NCBI GenBank assembly: GCA_008711295.1
Contig: VUYV01000121.1
Location: 472,249 to 536,248, forward strand
Direction of reading: 5' to 3'
Length of the DNA stretch: 64,000 nucleotides
Source of the DNA: Anarhynchus alexandrinus
Taxonomy: Eukaryota; Chordata; Aves; Charadriiformes; Charadriidae
This document shows, piece after piece, positions 13,985-27,100 of this stretch. Positions within the stretch are counted from its first letter, which is position 1, and each line of letters opens with the position of its first letter. The notes beneath the pieces were generated by a model that saw nothing but the letters and a program-made list of their open reading frames with translations, had not been told where the DNA came from and searched no databases. Position numbers and translations under genes: made by a program.

Positions 13985-16900
13985 AAGTATAAAGGTATTT
14001 TAAAGATGCTGGGGGCAACCAGGGAAAAGGCATCTTAGCAGTTTCCCTGACACCAATGACCCAAGTTTGATGATGCCCGAAAAAGGCACAGATCCACAAA
14101 GTACACAGGCAAATTTCAGGATTTGCATCATCTATTAAATGTGGTTCCCTCCAACCCAAAGAAAATTAGCATAATAAGGCTACTCAGACCAGAATAAAGT
14201 CTGGCATTTTCTTTGGTGCAGCCACATATTCTACAGAAACAATAATGAGAACCTGGATTTCTTTGTGTCTATAAGACCATCAGAACATTGTCTTGAGAAG
14301 TTAACTCGTTTACACACTGGATAAGCAACCATCATAGCTTTATGTACAGGTATAATCTATAATATCATTATTTTTGAAATCTAAGTATCAAGGTCCAGAA
14401 AACTCTAGAGGAAAGAAGAGCAATGGCTGTAAAATGCTGGCAGTGAGATAAACACTAATTTAGACATCAGCTATCTGGCTTTGGCATCTAATTCAGAATG
14501 TAGTTCCACAACTTCAAGTTGTTCTATAAATGCGTCTTTTCATTCAGACTGAAGGAATAAAAGCACAATTTTACATTACTGGAATAAGGCATCAGTGATA
14601 CAACACAAGAAGAGACCCTTGAATGCAGCAGAATTTCTAATTTGGTCTGTGTATGGAACCAGAGAGAAGAGTACGTTTGGGTGAACCACTGCTTTCTCCT
14701 TCATTCTTGATAGTATTTCTAGTGTCGATGCAATTAGCACTTATTCATAACCTCAGTCAGTGGCTGATTATAGAAAGTTACACCAGTAAGCAAAGATTTT
14801 TTTTGGACTCTGGCAGCCTTTTATAAACCTAATTCTATACAGTAGAAATTCAGCAATAAAGACTCTTGGGTTCTGTTTATAAGACAGAATAAGTATGGTA
14901 ACTCAAACATTAAGACATCATGAACCACACCCCCCAATTACAAGGCTGGATTAAAAATATATTTGCACATTTGTTTGCAGTTTTCTGGACAGCAGGGCTC
15001 ATGTGTCCAAATTTGCTTCCACCATAATGACAGCGATATACAAACACCTGCCTTTAAACAACAGCCGAGATTCTCATACAGACACGCATCTATAGGAACT
15101 AAGACTTTATAGAAGCATCAATTTCTATAAGATCCATGGCAAGACTGAGTTAGCATCAGAAATGAGCAAATGCTTCCAAAATTGACCTCTTGCAGGAACA
15201 AGAAAATATCCATAAGCACGTGTTCAGACTACTCATAGCGAAACAAAATTAAACAAGTTTGTATTCTGTGTCCTGATAGACTAAATTCCCCTTTGTGCAG
15301 GAGATTATGCTGAAATCTAAGCATCTCCGAACACAACAAAATAATTTAAATAGCATTATCATGTTTCATTTGCTCTTTGCAGAAAGGAGAATTTGACTTT
15401 GAGGAAGTATAATAAACCCCCTCAAATATGTTAAAATAAATAGTTAATTAAAAAAACCCACTACTCTTTACTAATTTAATTAAAATAAATAAAGAATAAA
15501 GAGGATGGAAAATATACAGGAGGCCCAAACAATCAGACGGTTAAAGTTCAGTGCTTCCAACTGCAAAGCTGAAGGCAGTGAGAACCACAGGTGTTCAGAG
15601 TCCCTGGAAATTCAAACACTGAAAAGCACAATTCTAAAGTTGTTTCAGTAATAGAACTGTGAACAAAAGCACATATGAACCATTTAAACAACTGTTCTCG
15701 CTCCCAACTCCGCACATAAAGATGAAAAGAAAAACAGAATAAGAGGAAGATGGTCCAGAACTTTTCAGGAACAGCTGCTTCAATCTCTGTCTTTCATTAT
15801 TCTCTATTCTATTGCGCATGCCTCTCTCCAAAGGTTTTCAGGTAACTACTAAAAAGGATGACATCAAGCTGTCTTCAGCATGACCGCATGGTTCAAGCTA
15901 CTGAACCCGTTAACTTCTTCCTCCTCCTCATAACCATCTGGTTGGAAGTGCCATGTGCCTTCAACATCGAGAACACTTTTGTTTGGTAGCTATACCCGGG
16001 AAATCACTCACAAGGTTATTGGCTTGGATGACTTACAGCTATGAAATACTAAGTGCATATAGGAAACAGTCTGCTCTAGGAATCAAAAATTTGTTGAAAA
16101 CTTCTAGGAAGCTAAACCTGGGGAGGAATGGGAGCTACGATTCTCTAGAGAAATAAAACTGATTAAAATGCATACTGCAGTAGGAGAAAACAAAACCACG
16201 ATGACAACAACAAACCAAAACTCCACAACCCAGCAACAACAAATGAATCATATGGAAGAAAATGATTCCTGAGGGCTACAGAGGTAGTTGAGAAAAGGAT
16301 TCCAAAACATCTCTGTTGGAGAGCTCGATAATATTGGCATGCAAAATTTAACAGGCTACACCAAGAATTAATGATCTGTCCTTGAAAAGACAGGCTTGCT
16401 CTGTTGAAGCAGGAAGAATAGAGACAATGTTCTGTTCTCTCAGAACAAGAAATATATTGTCAGAAAAGAAGAAGGAAAAAAATAGAAAAAACCAAACCCC
16501 CAAACTAGCTCTATAAATTATAGGCCTAAATTTCTTGAGAGATGAAAGAGCAGGTATCCTGTGTGGGTCCCCTAGGAACACTGTACCTTGCTGGGAAAAG
16601 GCCATTTTTCCCCAGCAGGATTCCAGGGTCACTTGGATGTTTTTGAAACACCAGTGGAAGAAAAAAAGTAGTCTTTCAAAGACGGTTAGTGAAATCAGAT
16701 ATCTAAGATCAAGACAGAAGAGAATCTTTGAAATACTGGAAGTGACACAGCAGATGATTTATATTTATTTTGGATATTTTAGCGTGACTGATGTATTGAA
16801 CATATGGCATAGAAGCTGAAGTTATAAAGACTGTAAAGGTACACAACCACATAGTCTGAGTAGCTGGATTTGGATGAACATTACAAGCAAGTACTGCAAA

Positions 16901-18266
16901 ACATTTGCTCCAAATAGGTCAAGTTAGTCAGGTTTTTTTCCATGCTAATAAATTTCTATTCATAGTTCTGTCTTCAGGACATACTCATGCAAATGCCTAT
17001 TTACCTGGGGCCAAATCACAATCAACATCATTTACTCATGGAAGTCAACACCAGCAATGAAACAGCCCGTCTTTGTTGCCATTAACAATGCAAGGCAGAG
17101 AACAGTCCTTAGGAGATGCTTCTTCCAGCCTGCCATTACAGCTGGGTCTGTAATGCAGCCTGATCTGCAGCATGGAGAAAGTAGCAATCCAGACCTGGAA
17201 AAATGCTGGAGAGAAACTGAAGTAACTTCATAACCATGTCTCAGATCTAAGTCGTGTTCTCTCTGCTCTGCTTCTGGAATTCCTAGGGTCTGATGCACCT
17301 TTCTCCTAGCCCAGGAAGAGTTATCTTAGATAACATATTTATGACTACAAAATTAGCAAGGACGTGTAAAACTCCAGACTGGATTAACCCATTAACAGCT
17401 ACATAACCTAGCTGACCCGCAACACCACAGTAAGTAAATGGTAAACAGCCAATCCCCCCAAAAGGGACAAGGTCATTTTTATAAATATCTGTTTCTTAAT
17501 AAAACATTTCTTTAGCAAGATCAGATACAGAAATAAGCAGGACTCTGGAATCTGATACAATATTTATTGTCATTTATAAATGAATCACAAGAAACATCCT
17601 GCCCGTTCACCTCGCACAAGCCTAATGCTCTGTATCTGTGCTACGGACAGGGGCTGCAAAACCCAAATGTGAATGTTTATACATTTTAAAATCTTCTAAT
17701 CCTGCTTATCTTTTACATTCTACTAAATTGCTCCTACTCCTTTAGATGTTTAAGGTCACAATGACTTTAAATCCTCCTGCTTATTCCCCACATAGCAATA
17801 TATTTATCCTTAAGCCACTCATAGAGACTTCCACAAGGAAATGATAGGTTCAATGATCACAGTAAATATTTACATAGGTTTTACTATAGGATCTCCTGTC
17901 AATTTAATTTGTTTAGTCCAATACTACTTCACTGCAGCAAAAGCATGCACGTAAGTATGAAAACTAACATCAGTGCATGCTTTGTATATTTATACCTTCA
18001 TGGTTCATGATCTAGCACCATCTTGCATCAGGAAAAGTATTGCAGAGTGCCTGGCTATCAGGAAGAGCCCATAGGAATCACCTCCACGTTAATGAGGCAC
18101 AAGTTGGGTTTTAATACTGATGTCACAGTAACACTTCGAAAGGAAATTGTTTGATCTGGCTTCCTGACTTTCTTCAGTCAATTTAAATATTAAACATCAC
18201 ATAGTGACATTTAGTACCATGTGCATATAATAATCATGTTAAGGCAACATCCTCATACCGACTAAC
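13985..18266. other. Unique AT-rich sequence, no gene recognised
   Basis: No transposon or gene is recognisable. Open frames are all under 95 codons. An imperfect hairpin lies at 16587-16619 (TGCTGGG-AAAA arm against its complement), and a cleaner 11-bp inverted repeat at 17940-17983. AT-rich runs near 15420-15500 are rich in TTAAT and AAATAA motifs. Confidence 0.55.
17940..17983. repeat. Short perfect inverted repeat (11-bp arms)
   Basis: The arms AAAGCATGCAC (17940-17950) and GTGCATGCTTT (17973-17983) are exact reverse complements separated by 22 bases. Each arm contains the palindrome GCATGC. An inverted repeat of this size is expected about once by chance in a window this long, so no function is claimed. 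Confidence 0.7.
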
Positions 18267-18603
18267 AATCATAGAATCATAGAATGGTTTAGGTTGGAAA
18301 AGACCTTGAAGATCATCGAGTTCCAACCCCCCTGCCATAGGCAGGGACACCTCCCACTAGACCAGGTTGCCCAAGGCCATGTCCAGCCTGGCCTTGAACA
18401 CCTCCAGGGTTGGGGCCTCAACAACCTCTCTGGGCAACCTGTTCCAGTGCCTTACCACCCTCAAAGTGAAAAGCTTCTTCCTCATGTTTAATCTAAACCT
18501 GCCCTCTTCCAGTTTGAAGCCATTCCCCCTCGTCCTATCCCTACATGCCCTAGTAAAAAGTCCTTCCACAGCTCTCCTGTAGGCCCCCTTTAGGTACTGG
18601 GAA
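18267..18603 (-). mobile_element. CR1 LINE 3' end, 5'-truncated, minus strand
   Basis: On the plus strand the element begins with AATCATAGAATCATAGAATG, the complement of the CR1 3' terminal repeat ATTCTATGAT. Reading on the minus strand, 18569 to 18357 encodes the end of CR1 ORF2, with the motifs DRTRGNGFKLEEGRFRLN and HWNRLPREVVE, in a frame still open for about 70 codons. The 3' untranslated segment and terminal repeat follow. The 5' end is lost near 18603, which is typical truncation during target-primed reverse transcription. The copy is about 97% identical by eye to that at 23653-23800 over their shared 140 bp, so both belong to the same fairly young subfamily. Confidence 0.95.
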
Positions 18604-21278
18604 ACTGGTTTTACTTGCCTGCAGATATCACTTGATGGGTCTTTCCTAACATCCTAGAGGAGCTGAAGTCCTCAGCATGTAAAAATATTCTAACGCTTCA
18701 TGGACAGCAAGAGTGTGGGAAATTCAGATGGCTTTTTAGGGTATGGGGATTTTCTTTTTGGCTGGTTGGTTGGGCCTTTCAAATTCCATTCTATACAGTC
18801 CCTTTTCTACAAAAATTGTGGTAGTAATAGGGACACTCTAAAACATCTTTCTAAATAACCTCTTTCTTCTTTCTTTCATTTCTGAGAACTACCAAAAGGA
18901 CTGAAATGAATCATCCTCTACCTGCCTATTTATCAAACAGACAAGCAGCAAACTGATGACTTTTAGAGTACAATTGTCAATCGGATTTCATTATTACTTT
19001 AGCTTAATTAAGAAGAAGGAAAGCAGTGAATCTTAAGGTAATTAAACAGACATCATCAGCTTCAAAGCCTTTCACTTTGGTCCTTGTCTGCAGTTGACCA
19101 ACTCAAGAACAGAACTAGTACAGAGATTTGATTAAGTCGGTGCTGTGTTTCTAAGCCAAGGGTAGACCAGCCTAATACAGAGCAACTGCTAGATAACTTG
19201 CACATACCAAATCAAATCTTTGCAAGATATTATTTGTTTTACAGCCACCAATCTGTAACGCATAGCTAGGTACATAGAGGGTTGTTTTTTTTTTTACTAC
19301 AGAATTTAAGTTTTCGTTTAATTATTTCTGTCATTTTCAGATACTGTTTCTAGAATTTTTAACAAGAGGGAACTACCGATTATTTAAATGTAAACGCTTC
19401 AGTTATATAAAGGAACCTATTCCGAGTAGATGAGTAAATTTTAAGAAGTAATAAAAAAAAAATTTCATCTTTCAATCTATTAAGCTACAGAGGGCAAGAA
19501 TTGGTCAGTTTTAAGTTCACAGACAAAGTTAAACATTCAGCCACTATCTTGTATATACAAATATTTCTTGATGCAATTTTCATTCAAGGTCTGAAAAATG
19601 CATTTTGACATCTGCAAATATTTAGACATGGTTTAATTCAAATGGCTTCCCATTTTGAAAGCACACATTTTATTTATTATCATGAAAACATGAATATACC
19701 AGATGGAAAAGGAATACTCTGCTACTCTTATGAAAGCTTCTTGCACACAACCTTGCCAATGTTCAAAATCACAGCCTAAAATACCTCCCTCTGTTCGTCA
19801 CACAGCCCACAGTAAGCAAAGCCTGTCATTCAGTGACAGTTTGAAGAGACTTTATTCCTTACCTTACTGGAAACATACCACTGACTTAGCAAATGGCAAC
19901 TTTTCCAGGAAACCTTGTACATATACTGCTGACAGATTAGCTTCACATAGAAAAATAAACCTTATCCAACCTCTCTTATGTCATCTTTCCCCGAATCAGG
20001 TATTTAAAGAACATACCAAAGGCAATTTAAAGAAAAATATTGACTCTGTATGAGAATTCTGCAGCATAAAAGAATGAAAACTGTTCTCAATTACATCTCG
20101 TGCAATATGTAGAAACTGTAGCATTTCCCTTCTAAGATAATGTGGGAGAAGTATTGTATTGCAATTGCAGTGAGTATGCAATTGTGCATGAAAAACTAAT
20201 AGACAACAATCATCAAGGACAAGCAGCTGTGATGAATTTCAAATGGCTAAATTTTAAACCTTTAATGCTTTCAGAAGGTTGGTTAAAAGGAGCTAAACAG
20301 AGAAGATACAGCTATAGCATCCATAAATACCTATAAAATATCTAGCAATGGAAGCTGCTCTTATTAATCTCATAACTAAAACTACAAGCAAGATCAAAGC
20401 AACACAGCAGAAATCACTAGGGCTACGATAAATCCTCTAAAAATCAAAATCATGCCTGATAGTTACAGAATGATCTACAAATGGATGTTCCTTAAAGGAG
20501 ACAGGAATGGAAACAAAGGGCAGACAAAAGCTGTGGGCTAGAAATAATGCTGGGCAAGTGAAGGATGATGTGACACCTAGCACACAGGAAAACTCTTTAC
20601 TGGAAAGTCAGTATTCATCCCAGTAACTCCCAAGAATTTATGCTGGCATATCTTCTACTTGCGGTGGGGATAACACGCTTCACAACCTGCCTACTCTCCT
20701 GTTTTGATGCACAGCACATGGAGGGTATTCCTGCTCTCTCTCCAGTCCAGAGACCTCCAGAAAAGGAGGAATAGGTAGAGATGTTCTCTCATGATCGCTC
20801 TCTGGACAGGTAAAGTCTGCCCAGGTTTGGGTCACAGGGTCTCTTCCAGCATCACCACTTGTGCTCCTGTGATTGAGCTAGCCAGACCACGGTCCAAAAA
20901 TGATAAAGAACCACCACTGCAGAACATGCACACAAAGACCATGAGATAAAATGTGTTTAACCCCATCTCCCCCGTAGAAGTAGAGAAAGGCCAAATGTGC
21001 ATAGGCAAGTTCTGGTGTAGGCTTTGGCATGGTAAATATGACTTATAATGCAAAAGATCAAACAGAAACTGTTTTCACAGGCTTTATGAAGGGCTTAGGC
21101 ACTAACGCTGTTGATGATGTCAGCAGACTTCAGTAGTTAGAGGTGTAATCTACCAAGAATCATGACAGCAGGAGAAATAACCAGATTTGCTAGCTACAGC
21201 CAGGCTCCAACCATGTATTAGCATTTAGCTCAAAAAGGTGGCATGGCAAGAGTAACATGCACAAGTCAATGATAAGAG
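18604..21278. other. Unique AT-rich sequence between CR1 copies
   Basis: No gene is recognised. The longest open frame is 116 codons (19703 to 20053, plus), without any familiar domain. The stretch 18950-19110 contains several TTAATTA-type homeodomain-like sites in otherwise complex sequence and is listed separately as a candidate conserved noncoding element. A T10 homopolymer lies near 19286. Confidence 0.5.
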
Positions 21279-21752
21279 CAGTTTTGGGCCCCTCACTACA
21301 AGACAGACACTGAGATTCTGGAGCGAGTCCAGAGAAGGCGAGGGGTCTAGAGAACAAGTCTCATGGGGAACAGCTGAGAGAACTGGGGTTGTTTAGCCTG
21401 GAGAAAAGGAGGCTCAGAGGAGACCTTATCTCTCCCTGCAACTACCAGAAAGGAGGTTGTAGAGAGGTGGGGGTTGATCTCTTCTCCCAAGTAACAGGTG
21501 ACAGGACAAGAGGAAATGGCCAAAAGTTGCACCAGGGGAGGTTTAGATTGGATATTAGGAAACACTTTTTCACCAGAAGGGTTCTCAAACATTGGAACAG
21601 GGAAGCGGTGGAATCACCATGCCTGGAGGTATTTAAAAGACGTGTAGATGTGGTGCTTAGGGACATGGTTTAGTGGTGGTTTTCGCAGTGTCAGGTTGAT
21701 GGTTGAACTCTATGATCTTCAAGGTCCCTTGCAACCTAGGCGATTCTATGAT
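21279..21752 (+). mobile_element. CR1 LINE 3' portion, plus strand
   Basis: The plus strand reads through the C-terminal coding part of CR1 ORF2 into the 3' terminal repeat. The 21389 to 21673 frame contains [13 protein letters not shown], the DRTRGNG block, [13 protein letters not shown] and [12 protein letters not shown] in the usual order. The sequence ends in GATTCTATGATG at about 21752. Upstream, 21279-21330 matches the usual nucleotide stretch before the [10 protein letters not shown] segment (a GGGCCCCTCACTACAAG-like block). It is 5'-truncated to about 470 bp. It differs more from the copies at 18267 and 23653 than they do from each other, so it comes from another subfamily or is older. 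Confidence 0.95.
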
Positions 21753-23652
21753 GAGAAAATGTCTACTGGTGCATGACAGGATGAGAAAGATCAGATTTTT
21801 TAACCAATTAATGATATTCTGGTATGCATTATTCTGGGATGGTTATTTAAGGGAGCTGTATATAATCACCTGGACTCAAGTTCATGGCAGCCAAATCCCA
21901 TCAGGCTCCCATCTCTGCCTAAGTAGCAGGATACTAGCACTTTGCTGTCTATTTTATTGTTAATTTCATTTTATTAATAATGTTTCATTATTTCATTAAA
22001 GAAAACATAAGTGATTGCTTAGTATGACTGCTGGTGTATGGCCTATGGATCTGGGTCTAAGTCAGCTGGGAGAAGAAATGCCTGGAGGACAATCAGCCCT
22101 TTGTAGACTAGCTATTAAAGGAAAAGACAGAAGTGAAAGGCATCAAGATGATAAAGAGTTAAACAATTTCGATGACTTTATTTACAAGAGGATTGTCCAA
22201 ACTTGAAAGGATATTACAGCATGATGTCAGAGACACAAATCTATACAACAGCTTGAAAAATGAAATGCCCGGGGCCAGACAGTTTGCTGAGTGCCTGAAG
22301 ACTATAAAGGAAAAGAAGCAGAGCCAAGAAAAAAAAAGCTGTTAATCGTAAGGAGTAAGGCAAGCTATTCCCAGACGATCCGTCTTCTAAAACAAAAATA
22401 AAATTAAGTCTCACTGCCCCACCAGAGCTAAGGGTTCAAATGCTGCCCAAGCCATGAGGCAGGGCTCCTTCTTAGCACCAGGACTGGCAACACACCAGCA
22501 CAGTCACAAGGAGGCTTCAAGGTGGCTTCAGCCAACAACCTGCAGGACCAGCCCTAAAGCGTTAGGTAAAGGTAGGATAATGCAGTAGTGTGATAAATAC
22601 AGATTGAATAAACCAGAGGACTGTGGCTTTATAAAGAAGGGTTACAGTTTGCCACCTATTCTTTCAAAGCATTTTTAAAAGGTAAACTAATGGGAGCCTG
22701 TAGCCACATTCAGAATTGATTTTTAAAATTTTTTTTTTATTAAGTGTTGGTCAAGACCTTTTGTGAGAGATAATTCAGAAGAAAAGGAGAAAAGGATAAT
22801 GAGTTCTGAATTAATAACAACCTAAGAGAGGGGAAAAAAGCATAAGTAATGGCTGCCTTTTAGAAAGAAAACGACTTAATAGGAAGTCATTTCAATGATC
22901 AATATTGTCAGATACACCTTTTTGAATTATTTGAGCTCTGAAATAGGCAGCAAGATTACGGAATATACCCAACAGCATAAACTTAACTACATTAAACTAA
23001 AGAGAAATTTATGAGGAAATCCAAATGACTTTGGAGCAAAGTAGTAAGCACAGTTAAAGGCACTGACATGTACAATGAGAATAATGAGCTTTTCAGGTAC
23101 ACTCTGATGCCATAAATTTGTGCGACTTTAACATGGGCCAATTTACCAGTATCCTCTGTGTGATGTGCTGAAAGAGTTGAAAAAAAAAAAAAAACCAAAA
23201 CCCAAACCAAAACAAACTAACAACAAAAAAAACACCAACCCCAGAATGCTAAAAAACCCAAATAGAAAATACATTAAATATTCAGGACATAAAACTGGAG
23301 TTTTCCCCATCTGCACTCAGTTCTAGTGGCTTCCATCCCTCAGAAAGAGCTGACTTACACCCAGACATACCATTTGAGTCTGCTAACCACCCCAAGCAAG
23401 ATATTTTGTGCAGGATCAAGCCATCTGAAAGCTGTTCCCCCATCCAAGCCAAAAGTCTTCCTAATACTTTCTAGGATTTAAATATCTGAGAAAGCATCAT
23501 TGAAAGCATGCAACAACCCTGAGAGTGCTTGGTTCTTACGTTGGGAATAATCAGACTGATAACAGGAGCAAGACTGATAGTACAGCTCACTGGTTTGCAA
23601 ACACCTGTAAGCTAAAAATGCACCATTTTGCCCACTTCTGGACATCTGATAG
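21753..23652. other. Unique sequence between CR1 copies
   Basis: No gene is recognised. Open frames are short (86 codons or less). The stretch holds a T9 run near 22730 and the A/C-rich tract at 23180-23242. Confidence 0.55.
23180..23242. repeat. A-run and A/C-rich low-complexity tract
   Basis: Fifteen A are followed by CCAAAACCC/CAACAAAA-type sequence to about 23242. I see no element with a matching 3' end immediately upstream, so I cannot say it is a retroposon tail. Confidence 0.75.
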
Positions 23653-23800
23653 AGTTTCACCCATCCCTGGAGGTGTTCAAGGCCAGGCTGGACGTGGCCT
23701 TGGGCAGCCTGGTCTAGTGGGAGGTGTCCCTGCCTATGGCAGGGGGGTTGGAACTCGATGATCTTCAAGGTCCTTTCCAACCTAAACCATTCTATGATTC
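23653..23800 (+). mobile_element. CR1 LINE 3' fragment, plus strand
   Basis: About 148 bp of CR1 3' end, from the CATCCCTGGAGGTGTTCAAG block through the 3' untranslated region to the terminal ATTCTATGATTC at 23800. Severe 5' truncation removes almost all coding sequence. It is close to identical, in inverted orientation, to the 3' part of the copy at 18267-18603, with only about four differences seen by eye. The two form an inverted pair about 5 kb apart. Confidence 0.93.
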
Positions 23801-24078
23801 ACAAAGGGAGAAAATACCCTGAAAAAGTACCCGAAATCTTAATTCTCTTTTTTAATATCTTTTTCACCTTGTTAATGGACTCAAACATCATAAAAATCTG
23901 TAATATATGAGCCAAGTTATTCCCTTCATAACTAATGCCCCTTTTGATCCCTGGTCATCATGCTCACACTGGCTATTCTTTTATACACCTCTAAACAGAG
24001 ACTTTTTTTTCAAAAAAAAAAAAATCTTATAAATGTTAGCTTTTCACACACTGAAGGGTTAATAAGCTCAAACATCGA

Positions 24079-24110
24079 GGGGGGGGGGGGGGGGGGGGNG
24101 GGGGGGAGGG
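24079..24110. repeat. Poly-G tract with a single N
   Basis: Twenty G, N at 24099, seven G, one A and three G. The assembled length is unreliable. The tract could form a G-quadruplex on the plus strand. The minus-strand open frame crossing it (24287 to 24036) contains a run of Pro from this tract and is not a gene. Confidence 0.9.
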
Positions 24111-27100
24111 ATTAGTAGCAATGCAATCTCTAAACCAAAACTGAATCTCGTATTTCCGTACAGGGGTGCTGGAAGGAGAACCTGAAGCATTACATTTGCT
24201 CTCCCCAAGCCTATAGCTGCAGTTAACTCCAAGAGCCCGCAAGCCTGATGCTACGTAAATACATGATTCTGCTAGTGCAGTGCACATACTGATGGGAACT
24301 AGGGCTGGAATAGTTCATTGTTGAGGTTAGTGATTTCTAGGAGGATCTAGAAAAGAAGTTGTTTTAAAAGTGGCAAACCTGACATCAAGACCCGACTTCC
24401 CTGAAGCAGCTGCTTCAACACCAACTGAGCAACACCTGGCAAGAGCCTGTCTGTTAAATTCTTCCATCGAACAGATTAGCACATTGCTCTTCACCTTTCA
24501 AAGAGAAATATATTCCAGGTCATATGCTTTATAACATCCTTGCTGGTTCACACACAAATACATATTTGGTTTAAGATTCAGAACAATCAAAAATTTTGGC
24601 TCGTGACTTCTCTAAAATTAAGCTTTTAACCTAAATTTCCGGCAGAGGCTAAAAAGCACTGCACTTAAAAGCTACGCTATACACTCTTTCTGAGCCAAAC
24701 CCTTTTCACTTGTCAGAGGGGAAAAGGAAAAAGAGATGCTCTCAGGTGGAATAAATTTTATGTGCATTTATTGTCACCAGTGAAGTCATGTCCATTTGTA
24801 CTAAAAACTGCCCCTCGTGTAGCGACTGCCTAATGTGTTGTCCCACCTTCTTGACAAACAGCTATTTTCATTGCTCAAAATCCTTCAAGTTCAGATACTA
24901 GGACCAAACGTCTGCAAATATGATGAAGAAGAAAACATTTACTCAAGATATTTTACAGTTTTATTACTCTTCTGTGCTATTGATAACACTACTTTTCTCC
25001 TTACAGTGGTGGCAGTATTGAAGAGTGCTGGCTCCACAGCACTCACTGTATTTATTAGTCAGCGTTTGCATGTATTATCTTCTAAAGCATTACAGATTAG
25101 CAGCATATTACTAAGTACAAAAACTGAACATGCACATTTTTTAATCCATTTATGTCTAACAGATTTATTGGAGATGCTACTCATTACTACTTTGTAACTA
25201 ACATTCACAGCTGTAGTTTGTAGTCTGACAATACACTACACAAAGCAGCAATCAAAATGAAATGATGTTGAAATAGTCCAACTCAGCCTTGCAAATTTTC
25301 ACTTAAAAAGGAAAACAGCAAGAAAACCCGTATTCTCCTTAACTTTTACGTGAACACTAACCCTAATTTTTCTCTCAAAATTACTGTGTTTAATTTGTAC
25401 TTGTTGAGCCCAAGTGGAAAAAACATCCGCAAAAAAGGCATCCTTATGGACTGAGGAGCACATCTAAAATGGAAATAAGATGGCAAGTGAATAAATTGCA
25501 GTGCAATAAAAGTTAATCTGTTTCGGAGAAGACAACTTGTTGTCTAGTAATACTTGCTGCTTGAACCTGAAACCCCCTTCTCCGGTAACGCTGACATCGT
25601 TGCTTGGCTTATTCTTTACCTCCTGAATTCATCTGAGTGTGGCACAACAAAGTTGCTGTCTCTATTAGATGATTGGCTTTCTGACCCAATTCAGAAACAC
25701 GATAAATAATTAGTTCAATGAAATATTACTAGCAGATCCAGAAAAATAAATAAAAAATTAGAAGGTTTTTGTCAGGCTGAGACTAAACACTAGTAAGATA
25801 GAGACAAGCAAGTATCATACAGCATTCATCACTTGTACGGTAAAATGACTTCTTCTGAATTCACTCAGGCAGAAAATGAACAGCTGCCAATGCTGATCAG
25901 AGAGAAGTAAAATGCTGCATCTAGGGATGAAGTGGCCTTTTGTTTTCTATTTCTTTAGTTAAAATAATATTTTTTCCTCTACGGAAGGAGAAAGATTGGC
26001 TTGGAGATCAGAAAAAGGGTTCTCAGCCACAGCTTTGCTGCGCGTGCAGCACTGTAGAAGTGTACAGCCAACTCAACTTCCACATCTGTAACAGCACAGA
26101 CTGAAGTACTCATTCAAAATCTATTTTGACACAACTCATTAATACAATCAATATTTAAGTATCTGCATAGCAACTGATATAGAAATGTAAAGAATTTTTA
26201 CTTTTTCTACTGAAACAATGAGCCTATGACAAAACCTAGTGACCTCCTCACGAGCTACCAAGGGGCACGTCATGGACGGGTCAAGAGGGGCACCAGCAGT
26301 TCAGACAGGCGGGCTCAAGCCAGCTCCGACTGACATTTCGGCAGCAATGAAATCATGTTCATGTAAGCTCCAACACGACCTGTACAAGCCCAGAAAGGAC
26401 CTCAAGTATTTCCTGGAGTGGTTGATGTGCTGCTGCAGCTTTACTGCCAGAGCTGCTCCCCGAGGAAGCAGACCCCTGCTCGCTCAGACATCATGCCCAC
26501 CCACCTACCATCCCACCCTCAACTCCAGCCTAGCCGTAACCCAAATAGACTGACACTGCATTATTAGTAAAGGAGTACCTCTTTTATCCCGTTAAGTCCT
26601 CTACATACAGCAGAATAGGGAAAAAAAGAATACCCGCTCAGACCTTAAAAACTTTCCGACACATCTGACACTTGCCAAGTCCAACCAGGCCCTACCAGTT
26701 ACTTCAGGAAAGTATGTGTCTGCAGGAGAAAAGTTTCTCCTGGGGGAGGGCAGAAATCAGACAGTGCGCCCCCCCAAGCATTGCGGTACCCATTCTTACA
26801 GGGGTAATTTAATTGTCATGAGATACCAAGCTGGGAAGATTTGCTGTCTTCACAGAATCTCTCCCAGCGCAGACAGAGCCCTTACTGTACTTTATCTGGG
26901 GGCAATAGAGCAAATGAGGTTGTGTAGAGAATAAAGGCAGACAGCCTTACACATCTAATTTTAAACTTTAGCAGTAAGCCCTGTTTGGGGCATACAAAAT
27001 ATGCATTTCTGCCCTTTAATGAACTAAGTTCATTCCTGTCGTGGCCTGTGTTTTCTTCTTTTATCCTCCAATGCTATAACAATAAGCATTATACCACCTC

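Noticed and set aside
16587..16619. Imperfect hairpin TTGCTGGGAAAA / TTTTCCCCAGCA
   Set aside because: Short arms with a bulge, common by chance in this much sequence. No small-RNA features are seen.
22431..22470. GGGTTCAAATGC block resembling a tRNA T-arm / B box
   Set aside because: No A box, cloverleaf stems or terminator T-run at the required spacing.
24835..25197. 120-codon Leu-rich plus-strand open frame resembling membrane protein
   Set aside because: Hydrophobicity follows from AT-rich codons. There is no family similarity and no splice context.
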